Shown here piece by piece: positions 26,635 through 35,655 of a DNA stretch of 64,000 nt. A program made the position numbers and the translations under genes. The DNA is from an uncultured Bacteroidia bacterium (GTDB taxonomy: Bacteria > Bacteroidota > Bacteroidia > NS11-12g > UBA9320). Location: contig CALSMN010000009.1 in NCBI GenBank assembly GCA_943787465.1, forward strand, positions 1 to 64,000, written 5' to 3'. The notes beneath the pieces were generated by a model. The model had not been told where the DNA came from. It saw only the letters and a list, made by a program, of their open reading frames with translations, and did not search any database. Position 1 is the stretch's first letter; every line of letters starts with the position of its first letter.

Positions 26635-26713
26635 GTATATTAACAATTAAGATTTTTATTTCGTATCATCATTTATATATAATATTTTTTGACGCTATTC
26701 ATCATAGAATTAT

Positions 26714-26721
26714 ACATTTGT
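26714..26721 (+). promoter_or_regulatory. Putative -7 box of accA
   Basis: TACATTTG, 16 bases before ATG 26738. A TTTG lies at 26688-26691 but its 22-base spacing is longer than usual. Confidence 0.45.
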
Positions 26722-26737
26722 CTATCATATCGAAAAA

Positions 26738-27697
26738 ATGCCAGTTTTATTAGATTTTGAAAAACCATTAGAGGAGTTGTACGAACAGCTTGAAAAAGCG
26801 CAACAAACTCATGCCAAAGGGAAAGTGGATATGAGTGATACCGTGTCTCAACTAATTAAAAAGATAAACATTGAAAAAAAAGAACTTTACAAAAACCTAT
26901 CAGGTTGGCAAAAAGTTCAGATTTCACGTCATCCAGATAGACCCTATACCCTAGATTATATTTGTGCCATTACCAAAAATTTTATAGAATTACACGGCGA
27001 TAGAAATGTAGGAGATGATAAAGCCATGGTGGGCGGTTTAGCTCAAATTGACAACATCAATGTAATGATTATAGGTCAGCAAAAAGGTAGAAGCACTAAA
27101 GAAAGACAATATAGAAACTTTGGAATGCCTAATCCAGAGGGATACAGAAAAGCAAAGAGGTTGATGCAAACTGCGGAGAAATTTAATTTACCCGTTATAT
27201 GCTTAATAGACACTCCTGGCGCTTATCCCGGTTTAGAAGCAGAAGAACGTGGTCAGGGTGAAGCTATTGCAAAAAACTTGATGGTAATGTCTACCCTAAA
27301 AGTGCCCATAATTTGTGTAGTAATTGGTGAAGGGGCCAGTGGTGGAGCGCTCGGGATTGGAGTTGGTGATCGGGTGTTAATGATGGAGAATACGTGGTAT
27401 TCAGTGATTTCTCCTGAAAGTTGTTCCAGTATTTTGTGGCACAGTTGGGATTTTAAAGAAAAAGCAGCAGAAGCACTTAACCTTACTGCTGATCAAATGT
27501 TAAAAAACAAACTAATAGACGGAATTATACCAGAACCTTTTGGAGGAGCTCACAATGACCCTGAGGCTATGAGTAAAACACTCAAATCAGAATTAAAAAA
27601 GTGCCTCAAAGAGTTACAGGAATTAAAACCACAAAAATTGGTAAGTTCACGAATCAAAAAATTTAGTAAAATGGGTGCTTTTTCAGAGTCTACCTAA
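26738..27697 (+). CDS. accA: Acetyl-CoA carboxylase carboxyltransferase, alpha subunit
   Basis: 319 residues, full length for AccA. The N-terminal coiled coil ([17 protein letters not shown]) is followed by the carboxyltransferase crotonase-like fold: [55 protein letters not shown] and the oxyanion/CoA loop [17 protein letters not shown]. With AccD it transfers carboxyl from biotin to acetyl-CoA, the first step of fatty-acid synthesis; fabF and acpP lie elsewhere in the window. Its last 15 bases overlap the convergent WbqC-family gene. Confidence 0.97.
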   Translation: MPVLLDFEKPLEELYEQLEKAQQTHAKGKVDMSDTVSQLIKKINIEKKELYKNLSGWQKVQISRHPDRPYTLDYICAITKNFIELHGDRNVGDDKAMVGGLAQIDNINVMIIGQQKGRSTKERQYRNFGMPNPEGYRKAKRLMQTAEKFNLPVICLIDTPGAYPGLEAEERGQGEAIAKNLMVMSTLKVPIICVVIGEGASGGALGIGVGDRVLMMENTWYSVISPESCSSILWHSWDFKEKAAEALNLTADQMLKNKLIDGIIPEPFGGAHNDPEAMSKTLKSELKKCLKELQELKPQKLVSSRIKKFSKMGAFSEST

Positions 27698-28240
27698 ATA
27701 ATCAAGTGTTTCTGGCCCAAGGTTAAACAATAGGTCGAGTATACTCAAGTCGTACTCAAATGCTATTCGATCGTCAAATACTTGAGGATATAATTCATTT
27801 TTAATAGGAATAATAGAGTCAAAATATACCGATTGAGTGGTATCTAATTGATATACATTGGGAATCTTCAAGCAAGAAACAATAGCTTGGAACAAGCTCC
27901 AATTGAGATTAATTAATGCCGTTTCCTTTTTCATTAGTTCAGCTTCTATTTTATAACCATAAAATAAAAAGAAGGGTGATTTACTATATGCATTTTGTAT
28001 AGTACGCCACATTTCTTTTTGCCAATTAAAAGAATAATCTATGTGTACATCTGAGTATAATCCTTTACGGGTAGATTTTTTTGATGGAATACTTAGCTTT
28101 AATCGACCAGTACTCGTTAGTATTTCAAATTGAGATAGATATGTTTGTTTTTGAAAAGTATGATTCGTGTAGAGGGTTCTTTCTCCTTGACGTATCATCT
28201 GGCTCCAATAGCTTATATTTCCGACACAATGCAAATTCAT
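27683..28240 (-). CDS. WbqC family protein
   Basis: 185 residues. The N-terminal half matches the WbqC-like family pattern: GNISYWSQM, the [24 protein letters not shown] block, and [10 protein letters not shown]-like [20 protein letters not shown]. WbqC proteins occur in O-antigen loci and many Bacteroidota genomes, where their biochemical role is unsettled. Its start overlaps the folK stop by 4 bases (ATGA), so translation is coupled to folK. The linkage to pterin synthesis may be only a shared operon. Confidence 0.8.
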   Translation of the reverse strand: MNLHCVGNISYWSQMIRQGERTLYTNHTFQKQTYLSQFEILTSTGRLKLSIPSKKSTRKGLYSDVHIDYSFNWQKEMWRTIQNAYSKSPFFLFYGYKIEAELMKKETALINLNWSLFQAIVSCLKIPNVYQLDTTQSVYFDSIIPIKNELYPQVFDDRIAFEYDLSILDLLFNLGPETLDYLGRL

Positions 28241-28734
28241 ATTATATTTTTATTTCTGGAAAATAATGTAGGATTATCAGAAGTTTGATGTTTTAAAACT
28301 TGAATGGGTTGTTTTAAAATGGGATGAATAAAATTAGGAAGAATATCATTCAATGGAGCTAAAACAAAAGCTCTTTCATGAAGGTATTTATGTGGAACAA
28401 TCAAATCAGAATCTTCATAGATGACGTCATTATAAAACAGAATATCAATGTCAATAATTCGTGGGCCCCAGTGTTTCCCTCTTTGTCTACCCATCTGCTT
28501 TTCAATTTGAAGAATATGTGTAAGGCATTCTTTGATATTATAATCCGTTTCAATAGAAATTGTAGTATTTAGAAAACGAGGCTGATTTTCATTTCCCCAT
28601 GGAGGTGTTTCATAAATATGGGCTGTAATGGCATCAGAATTCATATTTTTTTCGATACACTGAATAGCGTGTAATATATGTGCCATTCGATTGCCAAGAT
28701 TTGAACCCAAACCAAGTACCAGATTATTTTTCAT
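28237..28734 (-). CDS. folK: 2-amino-4-hydroxy-6-hydroxymethyldihydropteridine pyrophosphokinase
   Basis: 165 residues. HPPK motifs: GLGSNLGNRMAHI at the N-terminus, ETPPWGNENQPRFLNTTI (substrate loop with the PWG turn) and the magnesium/ATP site GPRIIDIDILFYND (about residues 90-103), then VPHKYLHERAFVLAPL. It activates 6-hydroxymethyl-dihydropterin for folate synthesis. It is the first gene of the folK-WbqC pair and is transcribed divergently from a small membrane protein gene 14 bases away, so the promoters overlap. Confidence 0.95.
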   Translation of the reverse strand: MKNNLVLGLGSNLGNRMAHILHAIQCIEKNMNSDAITAHIYETPPWGNENQPRFLNTTISIETDYNIKECLTHILQIEKQMGRQRGKHWGPRIIDIDILFYNDVIYEDSDLIVPHKYLHERAFVLAPLNDILPNFIHPILKQPIQVLKHQTSDNPTLFSRNKNII

Positions 28735-28742
28735 TACCTTTG
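28735..28742 (+). promoter_or_regulatory. Putative -7 box giving a leaderless transcript
   Basis: TACCTTTG, 6 bases before ATG 28749, which places the predicted +1 on the A of the start codon. It directly adjoins the folK start on the other strand. Confidence 0.4.
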
Positions 28743-28748
28743 AGGAGT

Positions 28749-29177
28749 ATGATTGAGAATTTGTATAAATTTTTACCTATTATTCTATGGTTAATGTATA
28801 GGTCTTACGTTGCCAACAAAAAAACACAACAAATCCCTAAATCTAACCCTAAATCAGATAAAAAAAAGAACCCACCTTCAGTCTATCCATCATTTGACGA
28901 CGTTTTCCAAGAATTGATGGGTGAAAATGAGAATTCTAAAACCCCATCTATAGAATTAGATGAACCGAAACCTTCGTCACACTATGAAGATAATGACTCA
29001 TTTACTGAAGTTCCTGAATCCGATGAAATAGCAAATGACTTCAATTCAAAAAAAACAGAAAAGCCTAGAGAAGATTCTATAATGTTAGCGAAAGCTCTAG
29101 AGAAAGAAAGTAATGATGATTTTGATTTGAAATCAGCCATTATAGCAGAGACTATTCTGAATAGACCTGAGTACTAG
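28749..29177 (+). CDS. Small membrane-anchored acidic protein of unknown function
   Basis: 142 residues from ATG 28749 (MIENLYKFLPIILWLMYRSYV); a longer in-frame start would lie inside folK. One N-terminal membrane segment is followed by a Lys-rich linker (KSNPKSDKKKNPP) and a long, low-complexity, Asp/Glu/Ser-rich tail that ends in a helical stretch, SAIIAETILNRPEY. This closing motif recurs in small Bacteroidota membrane proteins. Not recognised as a named family; it looks like a tethered, disordered-tail protein. The end overlaps the convergent gtrA-family gene by 4 bases. Confidence 0.65.
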   Translation: MIENLYKFLPIILWLMYRSYVANKKTQQIPKSNPKSDKKKNPPSVYPSFDDVFQELMGENENSKTPSIELDEPKPSSHYEDNDSFTEVPESDEIANDFNSKKTEKPREDSIMLAKALEKESNDDFDLKSAIIAETILNRPEY

Positions 29178-29626
29178 TCTTTTTCTTTAAATAACCAGTA
29201 TTTTTGGCCAATGAAAGTTAGACTAGCACTAATTGCTGTGGCTATGAAAAATGCAAAAAACTTGTCTAGACCAATTGCGTAGGATTGAACAACTGCTTGT
29301 GTTTCTTGTTCTATAGAAAAGCGTAAAAGGTAGTTGGGGAGACCTTCTAATAGTAGTTTGTTCGTGCTCACATTGACAATCAGAGCAATTAAGTAAAGAA
29401 TGGCAAATAGGGTTAGTCGTTTATTATTTTTATCTGTTTGCCTCCAAGTCCAGTATTTGTTTAAATTATAAGTAACAATCATACCTGAACAAAAACTAAG
29501 TGCTTTTGCCTCATTAGTCCCCATGTATTGTGATAATCCAAAATAAACTACAAAATCTACTCCAACAGCCAAAATGCCACTGATAATAAACTTAGTAAGT
29601 TGTTTACTCGCTTGATAGATAGCCAT
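29174..29626 (-). CDS. GtrA family membrane protein
   Basis: 150 residues with four predicted membrane helices: FIISGILAVGVDFVVYFGLS, KALSFCSGMIVTYNLNKYWTW (with the family's NKYWTF-like motif), FAILYLIALIVNVSTNKLLL and FFAFFIATAISASLTFIGQKYWLF. GtrA-type proteins are thought to move lipid-linked sugars such as undecaprenyl-phosphate glucose across the membrane, or to support cell-wall glycosyl transfer. It lies 3 bases after the LD-carboxypeptidase gene on the same strand, suggesting a shared envelope transcript. Confidence 0.85.
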   Translation of the reverse strand: MAIYQASKQLTKFIISGILAVGVDFVVYFGLSQYMGTNEAKALSFCSGMIVTYNLNKYWTWRQTDKNNKRLTLFAILYLIALIVNVSTNKLLLEGLPNYLLRFSIEQETQAVVQSYAIGLDKFFAFFIATAISASLTFIGQKYWLFKEKD

Positions 29627-29629
29627 ATT

Positions 29630-30538
29630 TTAAGCGGGCAAAAATAATGTATTATCACGGATGTGAGCGGTAAGACCCAATCTGAGGGCTAGATTTGGTT
29701 GAATATGACCTGCCGAAAATCCAAAATATATAGGGTAATTGTATGTGTGTGTATGTTCTAGTATGATTTGTTCAGCCTGCTTACCGTAAGGTGTAATATT
29801 ATCATTCATATCGCTCATTCCTCCTACAATTAACCCAGCTAAACCTTCTAGTTTTCCCGTTCGTTTTAGATTCATCATCATTCGATCGATATGATATAAA
29901 TACTCATCCAGATCTTCGATAAATAAAATTTTACCATGGGTAGTAATATCAGAAGATGAACCACACAAACTGTACAATATACTTAGATTACCTCCTACTA
30001 GTATTCCGCTCGTGTCACCAGATTTATTTAACGAATGTAACGGTAATTGGTACTGTAAATCCTTACCCCAAAGAGCATCCAGAAGGCTTTGGTTACTTAC
30101 TTTTTCTTTTGAATCTACTGGATTTTTGATGTTAATGGGCATTGTACAATGAATAGTTGCTATACCATATTGCGAGTGAATGTGGTTGTGCAATACCGTA
30201 ATGTCACTGTATCCTAATATCCACTTTTTATGTTTTTTAAATGCTTTAAAATCTAATGAATCAATAATTCTAACTGTTCCATAACCACCTCGAGCGCACC
30301 AAATTGCATCAATAGAAGGATCATCAATCATGGTTTGAAAATCGCTGATTTTGTCTGAATCAGTCCCTGCCATTTGATGATAAATATTAAAAAGGTGCTT
30401 ACCTAGTACAACTCGAAGTCCATTTTCTTTTAACCATAGTATAGCTGGTTTAAGTTCTTCTATCGTAACACTTCGGGCAGAAGATACAATGCCAATAGTG
30501 TCCCCGCGTTTGAGATATGTTGGACTGATTTCAGTCAT
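29630..30538 (-). CDS. LD-carboxypeptidase, peptidase family S66
   Basis: 302 residues. Family S66 signatures: GDTIGIVSSARS at the N-terminus, WCARGGYGTVRIID, the nucleophile Ser in ILGYSDITVLHNHI (about residue 110), GNLSILYSLCGS, the Glu in LFIEDLDEYLYHIDRM and the His in GFSAGHIQPNLALRLG. These cytoplasmic enzymes cleave the bond between meso-DAP and the terminal D-Ala of recycled tetrapeptide muropeptides. No signal peptide, as expected. It may alternatively be a microcin-resistance MccF relative, which shares the fold. Confidence 0.9.
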   Translation of the reverse strand: MTEISPTYLKRGDTIGIVSSARSVTIEELKPAILWLKENGLRVVLGKHLFNIYHQMAGTDSDKISDFQTMIDDPSIDAIWCARGGYGTVRIIDSLDFKAFKKHKKWILGYSDITVLHNHIHSQYGIATIHCTMPINIKNPVDSKEKVSNQSLLDALWGKDLQYQLPLHSLNKSGDTSGILVGGNLSILYSLCGSSSDITTHGKILFIEDLDEYLYHIDRMMMNLKRTGKLEGLAGLIVGGMSDMNDNITPYGKQAEQIILEHTHTYNYPIYFGFSAGHIQPNLALRLGLTAHIRDNTLFLPA

Positions 30539-30640
30539 TTTATGAAAAGCAAATATTATCTTTTATTTTTTTCTTTTTTAACTCCATTCTAAACAAGCGT
30601 TCCATTTGTCCTAAATTGAAGAGAAAGGAGTATGATGATT

Positions 30641-30648
30641 TACATTTG
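30641..30648 (+). promoter_or_regulatory. Putative -7 box of the acyl-CoA dehydrogenase gene
   Basis: TACATTTG, 13 bases before ATG 30662; it supports 30662 as the start because the upstream in-frame ATG (30632) would precede the promoter. Confidence 0.45.
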
Positions 30649-30661
30649 CAAAAAAAGTAGC

Positions 30662-31804
30662 ATGAATTTTCAACTTTCCGAAGAACATTTAATGATTCAG
30701 CAAGCTGCACGAGATTTTGCTGAGACTGAATTATTGCCGGGTGTCATAGATCGTGATAATGAGCAACGATTTCCTTTTGAGCAAATAAAAAAATTGGGCG
30801 AATTAGGAATGCTTGGTATGATGGTTGATCCTCAATGGGGAGGAGGAGGAATGGATACCATAAGCTATGTACTAGCTATGGAAGAAATATCCAAAGTAGA
30901 TGCTAGTGCAAGCGTGGTTATGAGTGTCAATAATTCTCTTGTATGTTGGGGGATTGAAAAATATGGAAACGAAGAACAAAAGGAAAAGTTTCTCAAGCCA
31001 TTAGCCTCTGGTCAAATTCACGGTGGTTTTTGTCTAAGTGAGCCCGAAGCAGGTAGTGATGCAACTAGTCAAAAGACGACAGCAATTGACATGGGGGACT
31101 ATTATCTATTGAATGGTACTAAAAACTGGATAACCAATGGTAAAACGGGGAGTACATTCTTAGTAATGGCCCAAACGGATGTAGAAAAAGGACATAAGGG
31201 TATTAATTGCCTTTTAGTCACCTCGGATATGGATGGTTTTGTCGTTGGTAAAAAAGAAGATAAATTAGGGATAAGAGGTTCCGATACCCATTCTATCATG
31301 TTCCAAGATGTAAAAGTACCGAAAGCCAATCGGTTGGGTGAAGAGGGTTTTGGTTTTAAGTTTGCAATGCAGGTTTTGAGTGGGGGTAGAATCGGTATTG
31401 CAGCACAGGCATTAGGTATTGCGAGTGGTGCATATGAACGTTCCGTTCAGTATGCCAAAGAACGTAAAGCTTTTGGAACTGAGATCATGAACCATCAAGC
31501 CATTCAATTTAAATTAGCTGATATGGCCACACGGATAGAAGCTTCCCGATTATTTTGTTTTAAAGCTGCAGCACTTAAAGATGCTGGAGAAGATTATGCT
31601 CAAGCATCGAGTATGGCTAAATTATATGCTTCAGAAACAGCAATGTGGGTAACCACAGAGGCTGTTCAAATTCATGGGGGGTATGGTTTTGTGAAAGAAT
31701 ATCATGTTGAACGCATGATGCGAGATGCTAAAATCACTCAAATCTATGAAGGGACAAGTGAAGTACAGCGTATTGTTATAGCTAGAAGTATTCTAAAAGG
31801 GTAG
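30662..31804 (+). CDS. Acyl-CoA dehydrogenase
   Basis: 380 residues from ATG 30662 (MNFQLSEEHLMIQQAARDF). The start is set by the conserved family N-terminus and by a promoter box just upstream. FAD-binding signatures are CLSEPEAGSDATSQ and WITNGKTGSTFLVMAQ (middle domain); the C-terminal helical domain has QALGIASGAYERSVQYA and the catalytic Glu in TQIYEGTSEVQRIVIAR. It resembles short-chain (butyryl-CoA) dehydrogenases of beta-oxidation, passing electrons to ETF. The Fe-S pair at 42828-44938 may belong to the same electron route, but they are not linked here. Confidence 0.95.
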   Translation: MNFQLSEEHLMIQQAARDFAETELLPGVIDRDNEQRFPFEQIKKLGELGMLGMMVDPQWGGGGMDTISYVLAMEEISKVDASASVVMSVNNSLVCWGIEKYGNEEQKEKFLKPLASGQIHGGFCLSEPEAGSDATSQKTTAIDMGDYYLLNGTKNWITNGKTGSTFLVMAQTDVEKGHKGINCLLVTSDMDGFVVGKKEDKLGIRGSDTHSIMFQDVKVPKANRLGEEGFGFKFAMQVLSGGRIGIAAQALGIASGAYERSVQYAKERKAFGTEIMNHQAIQFKLADMATRIEASRLFCFKAAALKDAGEDYAQASSMAKLYASETAMWVTTEAVQIHGGYGFVKEYHVERMMRDAKITQIYEGTSEVQRIVIARSILKG

Positions 31805-31809
31805 CTTTT

Positions 31810-32922
31810 TTACATTAAGTTGACTAAGTCCTCAGCGACACTTGCACTTAGCGCAACTCCCATTCCACCTAATCTTGCCGCTATAAATAGCTGAGGTTCA
31901 ATCTCTTTTATAATGGGATTTTTTTGTTGTGATTTTCCCATCCCCATGATACCACTCCATTTGTAATCTATTTTTACAGGTCGACCAACAATCTGCTCTT
32001 CCATAAATCTTTCTAATTCACGAACCACCTTATCATTGGTTTCTAGGGCAAAGGAAGTTTCACCATCAATATCAATATTTCGAGCTCCCCCCAATAAAAT
32101 ACGGTGATCGATATCTCGCCAATAGTAGTAGCCATTATCATAATGATATAGTCCTTCTATGGGAAGATTATCAATGGGTTCACTAACTATAACTTGACCC
32201 CTACAGGGTTTAATATTCTCATTAACCAACAATGGTGTAAATGCATTGGTACAAAGGATCAAGTGTTTTGTTTTTAGCGTAATATTATGTTGAGTTTTTA
32301 CATGAAATGAATGCGTTCTATCCCAACTTTTAACTTCTAAACCACCCCATAGTTGAATTCCCATAGTTTGAGCGTGATGATAAATAGTTTGGTATAATCT
32401 ACCCGTATTTAATTGGCCCTCATAGGAATTTTGAATGCTACCAATAACGTTTGGAAGTGATGATTTACTAGTGTATGTAAAAACTCGATCCAAGCCTAAT
32501 TCTTGGTCTAAAATGGTATTAATTCCCCGAATACTGTCAATGCCTTGAGCGAGTGCTTCGCTATTTAATTTAGTAAATATCTCTTGGCTACCTTTGGTTT
32601 GGTAATCCATGTTTTTATCTCCATATTTTTCTCTGAGTAGTTTTAATCCTCGGTATCTTTTACCAACAGTTTGATATACATTTTCAGCGGTATCATTTTT
32701 TAAATCATCGATTATTTCAGATACATTCGCAAAACATCCAAATCCTGCATTTCGAGTACTAGCTCCTAGTCCCCAACCATGTCTGTCAACAACCGAAACA
32801 TTTGCTTTGGGGTGTTTTTCTTTGAGATTAATGGCTGTTTGAAGACCAACAAGCCCCATTCCAACAATAAGGTAGTCGGATGGAGGAATCAAATATTCTT
32901 TTTCCCAATACGAAAAATTCAT
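31810..32922 (-). CDS. FAD-dependent oxidoreductase (D-amino acid oxidase family)
   Basis: 370 residues with the DAO-family dinucleotide motif DYLIVGMGLVGLQTAINLKE (residues 17-36), ASTRNAGFGCFAN (family GASxxNAGF motif) and C-terminal GIMGMGKSQQKNPI and AARLGGMGVALSASVAEDL. Members oxidise glycine, sarcosine, D-amino acids or other secondary amines. The substrate is not evident. It converges with the acyl-CoA dehydrogenase gene (5 bases between the ends) and diverges from the nitronate monooxygenase-like gene; no RidA or other deaminating partner is adjacent, although ridA is at 40766. Confidence 0.88.
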   Translation of the reverse strand: MNFSYWEKEYLIPPSDYLIVGMGLVGLQTAINLKEKHPKANVSVVDRHGWGLGASTRNAGFGCFANVSEIIDDLKNDTAENVYQTVGKRYRGLKLLREKYGDKNMDYQTKGSQEIFTKLNSEALAQGIDSIRGINTILDQELGLDRVFTYTSKSSLPNVIGSIQNSYEGQLNTGRLYQTIYHHAQTMGIQLWGGLEVKSWDRTHSFHVKTQHNITLKTKHLILCTNAFTPLLVNENIKPCRGQVIVSEPIDNLPIEGLYHYDNGYYYWRDIDHRILLGGARNIDIDGETSFALETNDKVVRELERFMEEQIVGRPVKIDYKWSGIMGMGKSQQKNPIIKEIEPQLFIAARLGGMGVALSASVAEDLVNLM

Positions 32923-32994
32923 AAAACGAAGTTAAACAGAAAACGTATTAACTTTCCATTCCCTTGTAAATAAACTATTTCATAAATTCGTTGT

Positions 32995-33936
32995 ATGCAA
33001 AATCGTATCACTACCCTCTTTGGCATCCAATATCCAATCATTCAGGCAGGTATGATATGGTGCAGCGGGTGGGAATTAGCTAGTGCAGTAAGTAATGCTG
33101 GTGGACTTGGCATCATTGGTGCAGGTAGCATGTACCCAGAGGTTCTCAGAGAGCACATCCAAAAAGTGAAACGTGCAACACATCGTCCATTTGCTGTGAA
33201 TATTCCCTTGTTGTATCCCAATATTGATCAACACATAGCGACCGTAATTGAAGAGCGAGTCCCCATTGTATTTACCTCTGCAGGAAATCCAAGTACATGG
33301 ACAAAAACACTTCAAAATGAAGGAATTTTGGTCGTTCATGTGGTTAGTAATGAGAAATTTGCAAAAAAAGCAGAGGACTCAGGGGTAGACGCTATTGTGG
33401 CTGAGGGATTCGAGGCAGGGGGACACAACGGAAGAGAGGAAACTACCACGATGGTGCTAGTGCCTCAAATTTGTAATGCTGTCAAAATTCCAGTTATTGC
33501 TGCAGGAGGAGTTGGTACGGGACGGTCTATGCTTGCAGCAATAGCACTAGGTGCAGATGGTGTTCAAATCGGGAGTCGATTTGTTGTCTCCGAAGAATCT
33601 TCTGCACATCCTAATTTCAAGAAAGCCATACTTGAAGCTGGTGATGGCAATACAAAACTTAGCTTGAAGCAATTGACTCCTGTAAGACTTTTGAAAAATA
33701 AATTTTGGGAAGAAGTAGAGCAAGCTGAAAAAAATGGCGCAAGTGTTGAAGAACTTAAATCACTTTTGGGGCGAGCCCGAGCAAAAAAAGGCATGTTCGA
33801 GGGAGATTTAGAAGACGGCGAGTTGGAGATAGGTCAAATAAGTGGATATATCAATGCTATAAAACCAGCAGCCGATATTATTGTTGAAATAGTACTAGAA
33901 TATACAAAAGCACTTCAATCATTGAAGGAGCTTTAA
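32995..33936 (+). CDS. Nitronate monooxygenase / FabK-like FMN flavoprotein
   Basis: 313 residues, TIM-barrel flavoprotein. Family features: N-terminal TTLFGIQYPIIQAGM, SAVSNAGGLGIIGAGSM, the active-site His in VAEGFEAGGHNGREETT (about residue 142), and the phosphate-binding IPVIAAGGVGTGRSMLAAIALGADGVQIGSRF. The family covers nitronate monooxygenase, which detoxifies nitroalkanes such as propionate-3-nitronate, and enoyl-ACP reductase FabK; the sequence does not decide between them. It is 6 bases upstream of the AlbA_2 gene and probably co-transcribed. Confidence 0.85.
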   Translation: MQNRITTLFGIQYPIIQAGMIWCSGWELASAVSNAGGLGIIGAGSMYPEVLREHIQKVKRATHRPFAVNIPLLYPNIDQHIATVIEERVPIVFTSAGNPSTWTKTLQNEGILVVHVVSNEKFAKKAEDSGVDAIVAEGFEAGGHNGREETTTMVLVPQICNAVKIPVIAAGGVGTGRSMLAAIALGADGVQIGSRFVVSEESSAHPNFKKAILEAGDGNTKLSLKQLTPVRLLKNKFWEEVEQAEKNGASVEELKSLLGRARAKKGMFEGDLEDGELEIGQISGYINAIKPAADIIVEIVLEYTKALQSLKEL

Positions 33937-33942
33937 ATTATT

Positions 33943-34569
33943 GTGAATCAGCGCATTAAAAAATATCTTATTGATGGTGAGGGAGAAACACTAGACTATA
34001 AACAAGAAATAAGTAGTGCTTACAAAATTGCCAAGACCATGGTTAGTTTTGCTAATCGTAAGGGTGGAGTTTTGCTTGTAGGGGTAAGGGATAACCGAAC
34101 TATTGCAGGGATTCGTAGTGAAGATGAGAAGTATATGTTGGATCTGGCGGCATCGTTTTATTGCAAACCAGAAATTGAGCTAGAATTAATTGAGCATACT
34201 ATTGGGGATAAGGCAATCATAGAATGTGTAGTTCCCGAGGGCGATCAAAAGCCATACTCAGCAAAAGGGGAAGATGGAAAATGGTGGGTTCATATTCGAA
34301 ATAAAGATAAAAGTTTATTGGCAAGTAAGATTGTTGTAGATGTCTTAAAACGACAAGCAAGTCAAGAAGGAACTTACATAGCGTATGGTAAAAATGAGGA
34401 AGCATTATTAAAATATTTAGAGCTGAATGAACGCATTACACTAAAGCAATTTAGTAAAATGGTCAACATTAGTAGATGGAGAGCGTCTAAAATTTTAGTT
34501 AACTTGATAAGCACAGGAGTTATTCTAAATCATACCTATGAAAAAACGGAATTCTATACAAAAGCATGA
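33943..34569 (+). CDS. AlbA_2 (Schlafen-like) domain protein with C-terminal winged helix
   Basis: 208 residues starting at GTG 33943. The N-terminal AlbA_2 domain is clear: EGETLDYKQEISSAYKIAKTMVSFANRKGGVLLVGVRDN (about residues 11-50), with the family E-x-K and FANxxGG signatures. The C-terminal 60 residues (NEEALLKYLELNERITLKQFSKM... SRWRASKILVNLISTGVI) look like a winged helix. AlbA_2 proteins are often transcription regulators or RNA-processing/defence factors; no ATPase or nuclease domain is attached here. The GTG start is forced, as no in-frame ATG lies near. The gene follows the flavoprotein by 6 bases. Confidence 0.8.
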   Translation: MNQRIKKYLIDGEGETLDYKQEISSAYKIAKTMVSFANRKGGVLLVGVRDNRTIAGIRSEDEKYMLDLAASFYCKPEIELELIEHTIGDKAIIECVVPEGDQKPYSAKGEDGKWWVHIRNKDKSLLASKIVVDVLKRQASQEGTYIAYGKNEEALLKYLELNERITLKQFSKMVNISRWRASKILVNLISTGVILNHTYEKTEFYTKA

Positions 34570-34621
34570 TCTATAGGGCTACAGTTATAAAATAATCCAA
34601 GTTCATTTTCGTTTAGAATAT

Positions 34622-34629
34622 TATCTTTG
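34622..34629 (+). promoter_or_regulatory. Putative -7 box before the DUF6089-uppS-bamA operon
   Basis: TATCTTTG, fitting TAnnTTTG, 42 bases before ATG 34672. Confidence 0.45.
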
Positions 34630-34671
34630 TTAGCTATAGATGTATAAAGCTTCTATGGATATTTAGGTCAA

Positions 34672-35589
34672 ATGATGAAAAAAGTAACAATTAAAGTAAT
34701 TTTAAGCATACTATTCATGGGCATTGGGATTCAAAATTCACAAGCTCAACGATGGTTTAAATCAAGCTCATTGGATTTTGGATTAATTGGGGGATTTAGC
34801 CACTATAACGGTGATTTAGTTAAGACAGCTTTTGAAACAAAAGGAATGAAGCCAAGTTTTGGAATAATTACACGTTATACGCCACAACAACGCCTTACTT
34901 TTAGATTAAGTGCTCAGTATGGACAAATTGAAGGTAGGGATGATTGGTATGAAGACAGAGGGAAAAGTAGAAATTTGAGTTTCGAATCCGATCTATGGGA
35001 TTTTACAGGAGCCTTTGAATATAACTTAACGACTCTAGATAGAAAAAAGAAGTCAGGGGTGATTCCCTATGTCTACAGTGGTTTAAGTGTTTTTAAGTTC
35101 AATCCAAAAGCAAAATTTGTATATAATCCCAATGGCGAAATGGCTGCCTATTTAACACCAGCAGTTTATGCAGAGCTTGCAGATAGAGATGGGGAGATGG
35201 TAGAGTTACAACCCCTTGGAACCGAAGGGCAGGAAACTACAGAGTTTAACGATAGAAAACGATATGCCTTGACCCAAGTTGCTATACCTGTTGGAGTAGG
35301 CTTAAAATTTAAATTAAATCATAATTGGCTCATAGGAGTGGATTACGGTATGCGTTTTACGTTTACGGATTATTTGGATGATGTAAGTGATACCTATGTA
35401 GATCCTCAGCGTTTGACTGCTCAATACGGACCAATGTCTGCAGCTATGGCTGATCGCAGTGAGGTGCTTCATGATGAATTATTGAATAATCAAAGAGGCG
35501 ATCCGGACGATAATGATGTATATGCTTTATTTGGGATAACTATCATGTATAGAATTCATGGTAACAAAGCGATCTGCCCTACATTTTAG
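34672..35589 (+). CDS. DUF6089-type outer-membrane protein (first copy)
   Basis: 305 residues: signal peptide (MKKVTIKVILSILFMGIGIQNSQAQ), then DUF6089-like barrel pattern including LDFGLIGGFSHYNGDL, FGIITRYTPQQRLTFRLSAQYGQ and GVDYGMRFTFTDYLDDVSDTYVDP. The last motif recurs in the next gene (ETAWRKTFTDHLDDVSYLYADV), showing that the two are paralogues. ATG pairs at 34672 and 34675 are alternative starts. An outer-membrane location is inferred; DUF6089 genes commonly precede uppS-bamA in this phylum, hinting at a role in envelope assembly. Confidence 0.82.
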   Translation: MMKKVTIKVILSILFMGIGIQNSQAQRWFKSSSLDFGLIGGFSHYNGDLVKTAFETKGMKPSFGIITRYTPQQRLTFRLSAQYGQIEGRDDWYEDRGKSRNLSFESDLWDFTGAFEYNLTTLDRKKKSGVIPYVYSGLSVFKFNPKAKFVYNPNGEMAAYLTPAVYAELADRDGEMVELQPLGTEGQETTEFNDRKRYALTQVAIPVGVGLKFKLNHNWLIGVDYGMRFTFTDYLDDVSDTYVDPQRLTAQYGPMSAAMADRSEVLHDELLNNQRGDPDDNDVYALFGITIMYRIHGNKAICPTF

Positions 35590-35655
35590 TCTAATAAATG
35601 AATATGATTGTCTTTTTCTTGAATAGAAAAGTACCATCTTGATTACTTTCGCGTA

